A stretch of 64,000 bases of DNA from Linnemannia schmuckeri (lineage: Eukaryota; Mortierellomycota; Mortierellomycetes; Mortierellales; Mortierellaceae), in assembly GCA_029449235.1 (NCBI GenBank), contig JANATG010000003.1, positions 1,116,001 to 1,180,000 of the forward strand, given 5' to 3'. Positions within the stretch are counted from its first letter, which is position 1. Each line of letters begins with the position of its first letter. The notes below the pieces were generated by a model. The model saw only the letters and a program-made list of their open reading frames with translations. It had not been told where the DNA came from and did not search any database. The position numbers and the translations under genes were made by a program. Below are positions 46,671 through 58,943 of this stretch, piece by piece.

Positions 46671-49600
46671 ATGGTGCAGCCTTCGTCGTCATCCGCATCC
46701 CGGTACTCATCCTCATCCTCGCCTCTCTCTCTCCATCCTCCCTCATCTTCATCGTCAGCATCCACGAGCGACCGCTATCTTGGCTACAGTCCCAGCGCCC
46801 GCCATGACCGCAGCCAGCACTACCTCCCCTCCAACAACTTTCTCGACGACATTGCCGCCTCTTCCATCGAGAGCCTACAGGACAACAACAACACTCTTTC
46901 ATCATCATCATTATCTTCCGTTAACGCACGCCACTTCCGCGGATACTCAGCCCCCGAACGAGAACGAGAGCGTTATCGTTACGACAGCGACGGACGACTG
47001 CTCGAACAGAACCAAAAGTCCTCACCCACCGCTTCTCCCTCTTCCTCACCCACTCAACAACAACAGCAAGAGCAACAACAACCTCATCCACGAACGCCAC
47101 AGTATCAGCATCAGCATCACCAGTATCACCAGTACCAGTTCCATCCTTATCATCATCAACAGCATCAATCCCATAATAGCATCCACCACTACCCCCAGTA
47201 CAGTCAACCGTCGTTGTCGATGCATGAAAGCAGCAGCAACAGCATTCAGCAGGGTGTTGTTCATCCGATGGGCTCTCATATTCTGCCGACCGTTGGTTTT
47301 AATAACATCGACCCGTCAAAGAAGGATGACGATGACTGTCGATCTTCGCCTGTCGCACAAACGGCTATAAACAACAACGGTCGTCCATCGATGCAGGCCC
47401 ATGCCCTGCCTCCGCCGTCATTGTCTCCCTGGGAAAGAGGAGAGCATGAACACAAGCATGAGCACAAGCACGAGCATGAGCAAGAGCATGAGCGCAAGCT
47501 AGAGCAGCGAGCTAGCAGCAAGGCCATCAATGGTAACAATAACAACGATGGTGGTGATGACCCTCGTTATCGGTATCTCATCCATTTGCACACCTACCCT
47601 CCTTCCGATAACAACAGCAATAGGAACAACTCTCTTCCTCTTTCTCTTCATCCTCATCCTTCGTCGTCGTCTTCCTCCTCTCCTCCCTCCCCCTCCTCCT
47701 CTGCCTCGCCATCTTCCTCCTCTTCGTCTGTATCCCCATCCTCCTCCTCACCCCTCTCATCATCATCTTCTTCGCCCACATCTGCTGCAACCCGCTTGGT
47801 CTCAAACCATCCTCCCTCAGAAGCAACCTCAGCCCTTCTCCCGTTGCTCACCTCCACCTCCACCGCAGGAGCCCTGCCCTTGTCGACTGCAACCGTGCCC
47901 TGGAATCGGTCCTCATTGCGCCATGAGATCATCTCGATGGAATCACCTCCCGCTCCTGCCTCATCAGCCTCCTTCCATTCTCTTCACTCCTCTTCCTCTC
48001 ACCATCCCAATTCCTCACACGGCCACGGCCACGATCATTCCCACTCTTCCTCATCCACTACTCCCTCGCCGCCTCATTCAGCTAAACACTCTCCAACAAT
48101 AGTTATGAAAACACCACCACACCCTACTCCTGATTCTTCTTTCTCACCAGAAACTCAGAAGAGAAACAGGCCCTCTATACTCACCACATCGTCAACACCA
48201 TTACCACCACCAGCAGTACAACCATCGACAGTGGTCGTTGTATCGTCGCAGTGTCCTTCTGGTAAAGCGGGAGTAGGCCGACCACCTGCAAGAGGAGAGG
48301 AAGAAGAAGATGACCCTTTAGAGACCGACACGGGATCAACTTTTGACTCTGGACAGCAAAAGAAACGCGGCTCAGCGCTGACGATGACAGAGAAAGAAGA
48401 TCAGGAGGTGCCTCGGGCGGCAGTGGCAGGGGCAATGGCAGGACGAGAACGAGGAGGAGGACAAGGAGAGGAGCAGATTAGCATCGTGAGGGCAAAAAGA
48501 GCTATTCATCATACCAACCAAGCAGCAGCCGCAAGAGCAGGAGGTGACGAAAACGACTATGACAGAGACAGGGACAGCGGCAGGGCAGGTAGTCCTCCTC
48601 TCTCCCCTTCTTCTTTGTCTTTTCTTCCCTCCCCTCACACTACCACATCATCCAGTCATGCTCGCATTAGCAACAACATTAATAGTAATAACAGCAACAT
48701 ACAACATCAGCCACGCATTCGTCCGGACCAGCCATTCCACGACTCACCCCCTCCTCCTCTTCCAGTCTCCTCTCTATCCAAGCGAGAGAGCCTCGTCTTC
48801 CCTCCACACTCTTCTTATTCTCAACAACAACAGCCAAGTGACTCTTCTTCTCTAGAGTATCACCATCAACAAAAGAGAATGATGGGAAGACCCTCTGGCC
48901 CCTCTTTTTCCTCCTTCTCCACTTCCTCGTCTCCCCCGCCTCCCGCCCATTTCTCCTCTTCTGCAGCCACTCCCGATCACCCATCATCATCTTCACCCAC
49001 CTCACAGCCTTTATCCTCCTCATCTTCCACATCATTACCAATAGCAGCAGGAACGCAACAAGAAGCAGCACCACCTGCACACGGTCGATTTTCCCCTTCT
49101 ATGAACCACACCCCTCTGTCCTTCGACCAGACCGGCCACACCTCCAGCTACCCTCCCGTCCACAACCCTAGCGGTCCCTCCCTCAACAACAAACGCAGGA
49201 GTCTCGCCGATCTCCTCTTTGTCCCCACCAAGATCAAGGCCAAACGGAGCAGCTCAAGTAGTGTCAGTAGCGTCGATTCTTCTTATCGACAGGACGAGAC
49301 CGGACCAGACCCGCCTGGCAACCCTAACGTCATTTGGGCAAGCCATCCGAAGTCAGCCTCAGCAACATCAACTACCACCACCTCTTCCATGCCAAGCTCA
49401 GCTGGGGCAACAACAACAGCGTCATCAAACGTCCCCCACCACCACTATCAACAACAACAACACCAACAACAACAGCGCATGTCATTAGAATCTCAAACCT
49501 CACCGCCCACTCGCAAATCTTCGACGGTCAAGGGTGTTGGCAAAGGCGCGGGTAGTGGTGGTGGACTTGGGTCCACCTCTTCTCCCAAGACATTCCAGTG

Positions 49601-52600
49601 CACGGGCTATCCGGGATGCAACATGGTGTTTACCCGAAGTGAACACTTGGCTAGGCATGAAAGGTAAGAAAAAAAAGATCTTTTAGTCTCTTTTTTTTAT
49701 TATCTCTCTGTGTATATGTCTTTTGTGTGGTGTGTGCGTGTATGTATCTCTCTCTCCTCCTCTCTGTCTGTGTTCCCTTGTATCCCTCACGCAGGGCAAA
49801 GGTGGGACACAGGTGCAGTTAAGAATGTTGTCTTTCCGTGCCTGTTTGTTTGTCTTTTGGCCATTGTCGTTGATGAGATGGGGCTGACTATGTCCGTGCT
49901 GTCCTTTGCGTCTCCTTATTGCGGCCATCTCCATGACCGACCTCCTTTTTGGTGAACACAAACCTCCTTGGGGTGCGTTAAACCATATCACTCATATCAC
50001 TCCTTCTCTATCCTTATTTTTTTTTCTTTCATCTCTTTTTTAGGAAGCATACGGGGGAGAAGCCGTACAAATGCATAGTCGCGAACTGCCCGCGTACCTT
50101 CAGTCGCTATGACAACATGATCCAGCACACTCAAACCCACAGTGATCGCACCAAGAGAGACTCTCTCGCCGTCGTCGCCGCTACCTCTGCCGCAGGAGTC
50201 GGAAGTGGACCCCATTCCCGGTCAACCTCAGTTCAATCGACCCCACTACTGCCAGGAAGACCCAGAGGAGGAAGTAGTCCTGGCGTGTTTGGGCCCAGCT
50301 GGGATGAACATCATCGACGGACACAGAACAACTCGCCTGCTGCTTCGCCCTACAATGCCAGCCCCGCGTTTTCTCATCATCATCATCACCACCATCAGCA
50401 ACAGCAACAGCAGCAGCATCCCCATCCTTATTCACCACATTATCAACAGCATCCGCAGTATCAACAACAGCAACCACCTCATCCTATTCAATGGTCACTC
50501 CCGTCAGGCGCGCCTGCCGGCTCGTCACCAGCCTTGTCGGCTCAGTATTACAGTCATCATTATGGTGTAGAGAGCCACCCTTATCTACCAGGACACCAGA
50601 ATCCCTCCACACCTGTCGTTAGAACTCTCAAAGCCAATTCTAGGAGCCTGCCCCACCTCCAAGCAAGAGTGTCACCCATGGCATCATCCTCCTCTGCTGC
50701 CGACAGTCCCAGTGTCGGGTTGCAGCAGAGTATGTCGAGCATGGAGATTGAAGAGCTTAAAAGACGAAGGAGCGAGGTGCTGCTGCCGTCATCCTTTTCA
50801 GGGGCCCGAGCTGCATCATCCACGTCGATTGGGTTTGACCAGGGGATCGGGCTGGGCATGTCGCCCTTCACACCAACGAGTTCACACCCACAGTCTCTTC
50901 CTCAGGTGGAAAAGTTGACAGCTGGAGAGCAGGAGCGACTAAACGAACACCGACGGTCGGCACAGGCAATGTTCTTCAAGATGAGCGCTGGTCGCGAGGG
51001 ATTCATGGATACTAAGAGAACACCAGAGTACCTAGACCACTCTAGCTCAACTGGTGGACCTTCTCAGCAGCAACAGCAGCACCAATCTTTGGGAATCAAC
51101 ACAACTCCGCGTTCTGGAAGTACCGGGTCCGCTCTTCCACAGGTGCAACAGCTTTCGGCTCTTGAGAAGGACCATCTGTTAGAACATCGTAAATTGACCC
51201 CAGAGCTCATATACGACGCGAGGATGAAGCGGTCCAGCAATGATCCTGCCGATATGGTCGTCCAACCCCTGCCTTCGCGTGATGCGCGGTCGGGTATGCA
51301 GTGGTTCTCCCAGGTCAGCACACCATCGACTTTGTCTCCAAGATCCTCCTTGACTCCCCGAGAAGGTGGTGGCAGTGGCGGCGCTCCCTCTGTCCAAGGT
51401 CCTGGTCATAGCTCCTCCTCGTCCTCCTCTGGACCTTCAAGTGGAGACTCGTCCATGGTTTTACCGCCTATTTTGGGACCCTATGAAGAGCCGCAACGTG
51501 ATCGACAGGGTCGTCTTCGATCGCATTCGTCGCATATCCACCCTCTCTCGAGACCTTCGACTCAGCTTGACCCGTCGAGACTGGCACAGTTTTCGTCGAG
51601 TGAGGAGTTGAAGGATCAACGGCAGCAGTTTGATGCAGCTCTTTCACCTCGTCTGGAGCGTCACTGGGAAGAACAGTATTTCCCGATCCGCAAACGACAT
51701 GTTGTAGAGGCGATTGAGCGGATGGATTCGCGCGATTTCTTGGGTCTCAAGTATCAAGTCGCCGAGCACCATGCCAATGAGCAGTTCAGGAACCCCGAGT
51801 TTTTGGGCAACATGACGGCGATCCTCTGTGTCGTCCGTGCTCCGCATACGGCTTGGAAGGGTGACGAGAGACGACAGGGGAGTCAGGGGAGCTTTGCTAG
51901 TACTAGTGAGCAGGGTAGCAGTTTTGTGGGATCCCGACGAACTTCGAGAGACATGGAGGTTGACGAGGCTGAACAGAGGAGTATGGCTGCTGCTATAGGG
52001 ACGTCCAAGACATCTGTTACTACCAAGACTGAAGAAGGTGCCAGCGCAGTCAAGAAGGAACCTATGTCAGATTCGATGGATGTGGATGATGGTAGCAGTG
52101 ACCAGTGTGCCACGACCTCGAAGGGTGTTGTTGTTCAACCATGTCAGTTTGCACTCGATATTGATGTCGACTCGTTCAGCCGCGACCCTGAGCCTGATCT
52201 GCGAGGATTCGAGAGCCTGACCATCAATAGTCTCTTCCCAACCCGGAGCTTTGTCGCTGGTTTCGAAGACACCCCGGCTGAATCTCATGCCAACGCCTCA
52301 GAGAAGAACCGTTACCTTTCTTCTCATAATGGGTACCCGTCGAACGCACGCCTGGGCCGGTTCTACCTCCCGGAACGATCATACAGAACTTCAGAGTCTC
52401 TGGCGACACAACCAGACCCGAACGACCGCTGGGTCTGCTGTCAGTTTGAGGAATACCATGGGGTATCGATTTGGGTTCTTGAGAACGTGTTGGATAAGTA
52501 CCATGAAATCTCGCGTCGACACAAGATGGCCTTGACGCTTGTTGGGGCGACGGTTCATCATCGAGAGGCGGTGTACAGTCGTGAAGATTGGGAGGTCCAT

Positions 52601-53137
52601 TCGGGTGAGCAATATGAGGTCAAAACCAAGGAGTCGGTGTTGTATCCCGAGATGATCCATCAGGTCTGGAGGGATATGTATCACCAACATCATCATCAAC
52701 CTCCTTATCAACAGCAACAGCAACAGCGTGCGCCTATGCCTCAGGTCGCGACTTATGAGGAGTACCAGCGCAGTCTGATGCAGTCTGATCCTCGACGTGA
52801 CAGTTACCAGCCCCAGCAACAGGCACCGCCGCCACGCGATCGGACCGGGCCCTATTACAGCTACAATGACTACCGTCAGCAGCACCATAACTTGCACCGC
52901 GAGGATCTCTCCAGTGCACCTTCCTCACCCCAGTCCCCTCACCATGACGAACTCCAAGACGAGAACCTTCAACAGCACCAACAACAGCATCAGCAGCATC
53001 AGAGACAAGGGTCAGGCGCAAGCGCGAATATGCACCGTCGCATCTCGATTGCCGAACTGTGTAACCCCATGCAGAGCCTTGCAACCGAACGCACTCAACG
53101 GCGGGAGGAGACTGCCTCCAAGAGGACCTCCATGTAA
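46671..53137 (+). CDS. Very large C2H2 zinc-finger transcription factor with two Msn2-like fingers
   Basis: Two exons, 46671-49663 and 50044-53137, joined in phase inside the finger pair, give about 2028 residues. The N-terminal 970 residues are Ser/His/Gln/Pro-rich low complexity. Finger 1 is C977-x5-C983-x12-H996-x3-H1000 and finger 2 is C1008-x4-C1013-x12-H1026-x3-H1030, with the standard TGEKPY linker. The helices FTRSEHLARH and FSRYDNMIQH carry the R-E-H/R and R-D-N contact pattern of the Msn2/Com2/Usv1 group, so a C4T/AGGGG-like site is expected (inference). After another disordered part, residues about 1534-1575 (RKRHVVEAIERMDSRDFLGL) and 1698-1879 (WVCCQFEEYHGVSIWVLENV and neighbours) look folded and match no domain I know. 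A conserved-looking RRISIAELCNP motif lies near the C terminus. AATAAA at 53241. It converges on the RhoGAP gene with 135 bp between stops. Confidence 0.85.
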
Positions 53138-53240
53138 ACAAAAAAAAATCTATTCCCTCTCCTGCCTCATAAACCTCCACAAATTTACAAAACGAAGAGT
53201 AATCAAACATTAACCTTTCTGGAAAAAAAAAGATTTTTGG

Positions 53241-53246
53241 AATAAA
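53241..53246 (+). terminator. Poly(A) signal AATAAA of the C2H2 gene
   Basis: About 104 nt past the TAA stop and inside the 135-bp gap to the convergent RhoGAP stop. Confidence 0.5.
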
Positions 53247-53272
53247 TAATAATGCACACTTTTTATGATTAG

Positions 53273-54044
53273 CTATTTGGTCAAGAAAGGGTCTTTGGAA
53301 CCGCTCGTGTTCTTTTCCTCGCGCAGGTCGGTGTATGCAGGAGGAGAAGATATAGGTGCTGCTGTAGTGATCGTTGCTGTCGTCGTCGTCGTCGGTGCAG
53401 TAGTCGTAGTTGGTACGGGCGCAGCTTCAGCCTGGGGCAAATGATGAGGGTGTTGATGTTGTGGTTCATGGTGCCCCTGCAGATCCTTGTCTACTACAAA
53501 GAACTGTTCATCCTCTCGGTACTCCTGTTCACGCCGTCGATAAATCTCATCCTGCTCCTCCTGAAGAAGCTGTTGTTGCAGACGCAAATGAGCCTCCTGA
53601 TCATCATCATCATCTTCTCCCTTCTCCAGTTCCAGTTCTCGACTCCTCACGCAACCATGTTTCCTACCAACAACCTCATACTCTTCCTCCGCCTCTGCCG
53701 GCACCTTGGCCGTTTGAAGAACTTGCTGCTGAGCAGTCTCATCGTCCTCTTCGGGGTAAGGGTCAAAGACCCACTCCTGCTGCTCGATCAACGTGTCAAT
53801 GATACTGGACTGTTTGCCAGTGTTAATAATACTAGTCAAATCGTCGACCTCCTGACGGAGCAAGTTGGGCGCAAAACAGATGGCCAGGTTCGCAGAGTCC
53901 ATCTTGGTGGTCTGGTACTGGTCCTGTACTCGACTCAAGTGCAACATCAGGTACTGCAGCGTGTTGAAGTTGATTTCTGGGAGAGAGTGGACCAGCGACT
54001 TGATCGTGTACAGCTTCTCGTTATAATCCGCGATGTCTTGTAGC

Positions 54045-54077
<33 letters not shown>

Positions 54078-57000
54078 CTGTCAATGCCCAAGCCTATGTA
54101 TCCACCAAACCGGCATCAATACAACAAACAACGATAAAAGAAAACAAGGATGACCCGATTTACCAGCGGCAGCAATAAAGCTGGGGTAAAAATCAAACAG
54201 CATCAGGGGCTCACGCAACTCTCGAAAGTAGAGCTTGAGCAACGCCGCAATTGTGTTGACATCCGGTTCCTTCTCGATTAATTTCTCAACATCCAGCCCC
54301 TCGTTAAAGGCTCGCTTCAAGTTCTGGATCGACGCCATGTGTCCCGACACGCGGTAGATTCCTGCCGTCGCCAATCCACGAGCCTCAATCGCCTTGACAC
54401 ACAGCTCCACTACTTTGGGCACAGTCCTTCCAGATTCAACCGTCAGCGATCCTCCAAAGACTATTATTACATGAGAAAGTATGAAAATAGCGATTAGCAT
54501 AAATGAATGACCAATTTTGATGTAGTCGTACGTTCAAAATTATATGCTACTGTTCGTTACCTCCTTGGGCAGTTTTGAAAACAACAGACTCCTTTTTGAC
54601 ATCCTTATCCTTGTACTTGTCTTTGACCTTGTCCTTGGGTTTGTCCTTGGGCTTCTCCTTTTCCTTTTCCTTCTCTTTCTCCTTCTCCTTTTCTTTGTCC
54701 TTGTCCTTGGAGAAAAAGTTCCTGCTCATGTTGGTCAGCTTAGACTTGGCGCCTTGATGAGATCCATGCGATCCATGAGAGCCACTTCCAGGTGAGCTAG
54801 CGTCATGGTGTGGCTCTCCAAAGCCCTCACCGCCAACCTCATGTTCTTTCGGTGATTCGCGATTGCTCTTGCGTTTGGGGTCCGTGAAGGCTCGGTGTGG
54901 GGCAGACTGTCGTTGCTGTTGTTGTTGATAATGTTGTTGTTGCTGGTCAAGTTGTGTCGCATCGAAAAAGGCCTCTTCTCCTTCTGGTAATTTGAGCCTT
55001 TCGTCTTGCGCCGACTTTCTCCGTGGAACATGGATACCGTGCGCCACCATGCTGCGGATGCCTCGTCCTCTCTCCATCTTGAGTGGGTTCTTGCTGCTGG
55101 TCTTCAGGTCCTTCTCTTCGATCTTCTTGTTCATCTTCAGGTTCGACGACTCGCTTCCTCCTGATGTTTGGCGTTTCAAAACTTGTAAGACATCTATTTT
55201 TACACAAAATTTTGTTGTTTTGATTAAAACACTATAACTCATTGACACCATCAATATAGTGTAAAGGGGCCATAGTAACAAGACTTACAAGAGTCTTCGA
55301 CGCCAGAAAGCTCTTCTGACTTTCGGCTGGCAAGAGAAACTCCAATGTCCTTGATCCAGATCTTTTCATCGCCGCCAGAGGGATCCTGAAGTAGCAACCG
55401 TACACTGGTTCCGGGTGTGATATAGAAGTAATTCTTCTTCTTGGTGAGGGTCTGGCCGTTGACGGGCAGTTCCACAGCTACCTTCTCTAGATCAAAACAT
55501 CCCGATGGCTTGACTTGCGTCGCCTGTCGTAGTTTGTGTAAAGACTCTGTTGAGGCCTTGAGCGAATGGGCATTCTTGATGGTGCCACTGTCGTCGCGGT
55601 AGAACAGGAGGAAGCCCTTATAAACCACCACCCAGTAGTCCTTCCATGAGCTGATCGTCGCGTTGGTGGAAACCTTTTGTGATTTTACTCGTAGGGAGCC
55701 CTTCCGTTGAATACTCTCCATGGGTAATTGGTTCAGTTGCTATAGGAGGATAGTCAATAGTTAGGTGCATTCAAGAAACCTTTATCGTTCGTAACATTCA
55801 AGCAGAGAATCATGTCGTTGCTTACCAGCGCATGAAGCTCCTCCTCGGATAGACTCAGGCCCAGCAACTGACTCTGAAGCATATTGTCGTCCACTGAAGA
55901 TTGTCTTTTGGGGGTTGTCCTGGGTATTGTTGGTAACATGACTCCTTGCATCTTGCCTGACGTCGACAAAGCCGGACTCGCGTCGAAGGGTCCATCTGAA
56001 GTCTCGGACGGACGAGGTGACTGGAACTGGCTTCGTTGCACTTCTGAACTTGTTGGGCGATCCCAAGTCGTCTCGCCCGTCGAAGAGTTGAAAAAGTATT
56101 GAGAGCCGTCATCGTCTATCCACCCAAACGCAAAAAAAGATGTTGAGCACTTGTCAATTGATTTGCCACGCACAAAAAAATGCCTCAGTTGCAAAAAAAA
56201 AGCTTGATAGCTCAAGGAACCACATCGTTTTCGAAGCATCTGTTAAGGTCCACCTTTTACCTTGAGCACTGTTCCAGCCTTCTGGGAGGGGTTCCTCTGC
56301 CCTAGACCCATAGTCCTGATCCAAGACCTCCATTTGGTGCTCGTTACATTGGCTGGCGAAAGGATTGCTGTGAGTTGATGGTGAGATGTTGACAGAGGGC
56401 AGCTTCCACGAAGTTTCCTTTGTGATGATGTTGTAGTAGTACAATCGCCCTTTTGAGTTTGTGGTGGCACTCCAGTTGGGTGGTAACATAACCTCCTCGC
56501 TGTCCGACCCATCTGTGGGTTCTGGTGGAGGAGATCGGATCTGTGAAGCTGCTCCGTCGCTGTCAGAAAAAGGACTCTGTGCTGGTAAAGGTTGATGGGC
56601 GGTTGATGTTGGAGGATGTGAATGATGTTGTTGCTGGTCTGGGTTTTGGTCGGCGGCGTAAGGTTGGCTAGAGATATGCTGAGGGGAGGTGTCGGTGACT
56701 CCATATGGATGGACTGAGTGATTGGTTGGATCGAGTGTCTCTATATGGCTGGTATAGGGCAGATCGGACCCTTGTCCCAGTTTCTCCTGGGACGACACAC
56801 GCGGAGGGTACACAATTCCTTGGGGGACCTGATCCATATCTGCCTCCTGTTCAATTTCACTTGCTATAAATGATATTCATTCAAATTGCATATAAAACAG
56901 TGAGAAAAAAAAATGCAAGAAATCGTCCATAATTGGATGCCATCTTGTCATTTTTTTGACAATGCGCTCGTAGTTTGGGCGTTCTTGACTGATTGATTGA

Positions 57001-57990
57001 CTGGGAACAAAAAAATGACAAGGTTCAGGATCAGTTGATACTCATACTTTACCTTCTAACAGCCGGCATCGGTTCGCAGGAAAGACCCCTGTCATGCCGT
57101 TGCAGTCTCCTAAATAATTGTTATTGTAACATTGTTCGAAGGTGACATGATCAACAGTTTGTCACGGAGACATAACTACCTGAGCTCAGTTGAACATACA
57201 TAACAAAGGCGCCTGGTTTCGATGATAAATCACGAATGCCAGATCTCTGCTGCCAACAACCGTTACCTTCCCACCTGGAGGTCATATTGCCAATATTTAG
57301 CAATTGGTGTCAACGGGGAGCATTACCGAGACCAGAAGACAGTCGAGACAAAAGAGAGAGCGTCAGTGAGAGAACTATGGAAAAAAGGTTGAAGGAAGGA
57401 GCGAGCTGTCTACAAAGACAAAAAAAGCTGTGGCGAACTGTAAACGACCCCTGAGGGATCACTCTCAAACATACAATGACAGCAACTCCCCTTCAAAACA
57501 CCACTGGAAAGGCACTCGAGACAATAATCTCATGCGTAGACACGCACGCACTTTTTTTGTTTCGTTGATTCACCTGTTCACTACTGCCGATCCACACATG
57601 GTGGCATGAAAAAAAAGAAAAAGAGCGCTGTGAAAGAAAGATTGCTCTCATTACCATTCGTCATGGGAGTCGTCCTGAATCAGAATGTGGTCGCCTTTAC
57701 GGAAGGACTATGCGCAATTGTTTACGTCGGGTTGGATTTTGAAGAACAAGAAGAAAAGAATGCGACCAAATGTCAGTTGTCATTCAGGCCATCAATTTGT
57801 TGATTTTTCTTTGACGTTTATTGTTGTCATGTTGTTGTTGCTGTTGCCGCTGCAGTTGAGTTGTGAAACGAAAGAGGAAGAGGAAGAGGAAGAAGAGAAG
57901 GAGGGCGAGGGCGAGGCCGGCGGTGTGTGTTCTTACGAGTTCGTCCTCGTGGGTTGCGACGTAGTCCCACTCTGCGATGGCCCAATGCAT
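53273..57990 (-). CDS. SH3-WW-WW-PH-RhoGAP protein, ARHGAP12/27-like
   Basis: Ten exons join in phase: 57990-57937, 57707-57655, 57274-57267 (8 nt), 57109-57053, 56863-56261, 56115-55826, 55739-55289, 55193-54561, 54460-54164 and 54036-53273, giving about 1069 residues. SH3 spans about 1-57 (AIAEWDYVATHEDEL, SFRKGDHILI, DEWWEGDCNGMTGVFPAN), split over four exons. WW1 is about 184-213 (LPPNWSATTNSKG, SWKLP), WW2 about 249-280 (LPEGW, TTWDRP), and PH about 365-480 (DYWVVVYKGFLLFYRDD). A charged Lys-Asp/Lys-Glu spacer precedes RhoGAP (about 717-900), with arginine finger Arg753 in GIYRVSG and the later ANLAICFAPNLL helix. It should stimulate GTP hydrolysis by a Rho/Rac/Cdc42-type GTPase; the target is not visible. 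The tail is Glu/Gln-rich. This domain order is that of the animal ARHGAP9/12/15/27 group. Confidence 0.88.
54046..54075 (-). repeat. 30-nt homopolymer (T on the sense strand) at the 3' end of RhoGAP intron 9
   Basis: A on the plus strand, T in the pre-mRNA. It directly precedes the GGCTACAAG acceptor of exon 10 and serves as an extreme polypyrimidine tract. Confidence 0.85.
57267..57274 (-). other. 8-nt microexon inside the SH3 domain of the RhoGAP gene
   Basis: On the minus strand ...CCTCCAG/GTGGGAAG/GTAACGG.... The 8 nt complete the first Trp of the SH3 WW pair, add Trp and Glu, and give the first base of Gly. Skipping it breaks the frame. Flanking exons end in phase 2 and start in the matching phase, and the joined product DEWWEGDCNGMTGVFPAN is a textbook SH3 segment. 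Confidence 0.8.
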
Positions 57991-58668
57991 TTAGTTTCGG
58001 TCGGATAAGAAGGGAGAAGAAGCGCGAGAGATAAAATGAGAGAAGGATACAAAGAGGGAGAAGTAAGGAAGGTGGAAGAGAAGGAGTTGTGTGCGAGAGT
58101 GGTGAACAGAGTAGTGCAATCTGTGGCACGTGATTTAGAGTCACCTGACCATTTGGCTATTCTCTTCTATGCCTTGTACCTTGCATCGACAAATAAAAAA
58201 AAACTTGTACCTTGCGTCGATCAAATGGGAAGGCAAGGAGTAAAGAAGAACAGTACTGAGGATGCCTTTTGTTTGCGAGAGCAGTTTGGCTGCATCGATG
58301 CGGTGAAATATCATTTTGCTTTTTGCCTTTTGTTCCTTTTGCACGAGGCTCGCTGGCAAGCGAGAAAAAGAGAGGAGAGTGGCGTGGAAGAACAAGGTTT
58401 GTCAGCTTGCTCTCTCCACACAAACACACAAAATCACACACAACACACACTAGCACGCTAGCCAAGGGCTGAACGCCATTCAACCCGCAAACCAACAAGG
58501 TTAGAGAAAAGAAGCGACGGAAGTAGAAAGGAAGAGGGACTCTCGTTCACTTGCTTGTCGTCTGCCTGTCCCGCCTATCCTTTTTTTTTTTTTTTTGCTC
58601 ACACCCTCCTCTTTAACTTTTCTCCTTCTCTTTCTTGTTCTCTTTTGGTCTTCACCCTTCTTCTTCAA

Positions 58669-58724
<56 letters not shown>

Positions 58725-58943
58725 CTCATCGTCCTCATCGCAATCTCTTTTTTCTTTCTTTCTTTTTTTTTACTTATTCGCCCATCGCCCAACTTCAGGA
58801 ACCCCACGCAATAAAAATCAAGCGTCTTCTTTTTCTTGGCTAAAATAATTCCAGTGGAGCTTCTTTCATCTCTCTTTGCCCTCTCAACCCCTTTTTCCTT
58901 TTTTCCGCGTTCATATCCCGCTCCAACGGTCCAATTGACAAAC
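57991..58943. promoter_or_regulatory. Divergent region between the RhoGAP and FAD-monooxygenase genes
   Basis: About 950 bp. The left part is purine-rich RhoGAP leader. The right part is C/T-rich leader of the monooxygenase gene with the CACTTT hexamer repeat. No protein-like frame is visible. A near-duplicated CTTGTACCTTGC(A/G)TCGA motif occurs at about 58174-58188 and 58204-58218. Confidence 0.55.
58670..58723 (+). repeat. CACTTT hexanucleotide repeat, nine units
   Basis: Nine uninterrupted CACTTT units in the pyrimidine-rich leader, 220 bp before the monooxygenase ATG. Confidence 0.9.

Noticed and set aside
47046..48438. Antisense and alternative-frame ORFs across the C2H2 N-terminal exon
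   Set aside because: They are shadows of Ser/Gln/His codon runs; the main frame continues across the splice into zinc fingers.
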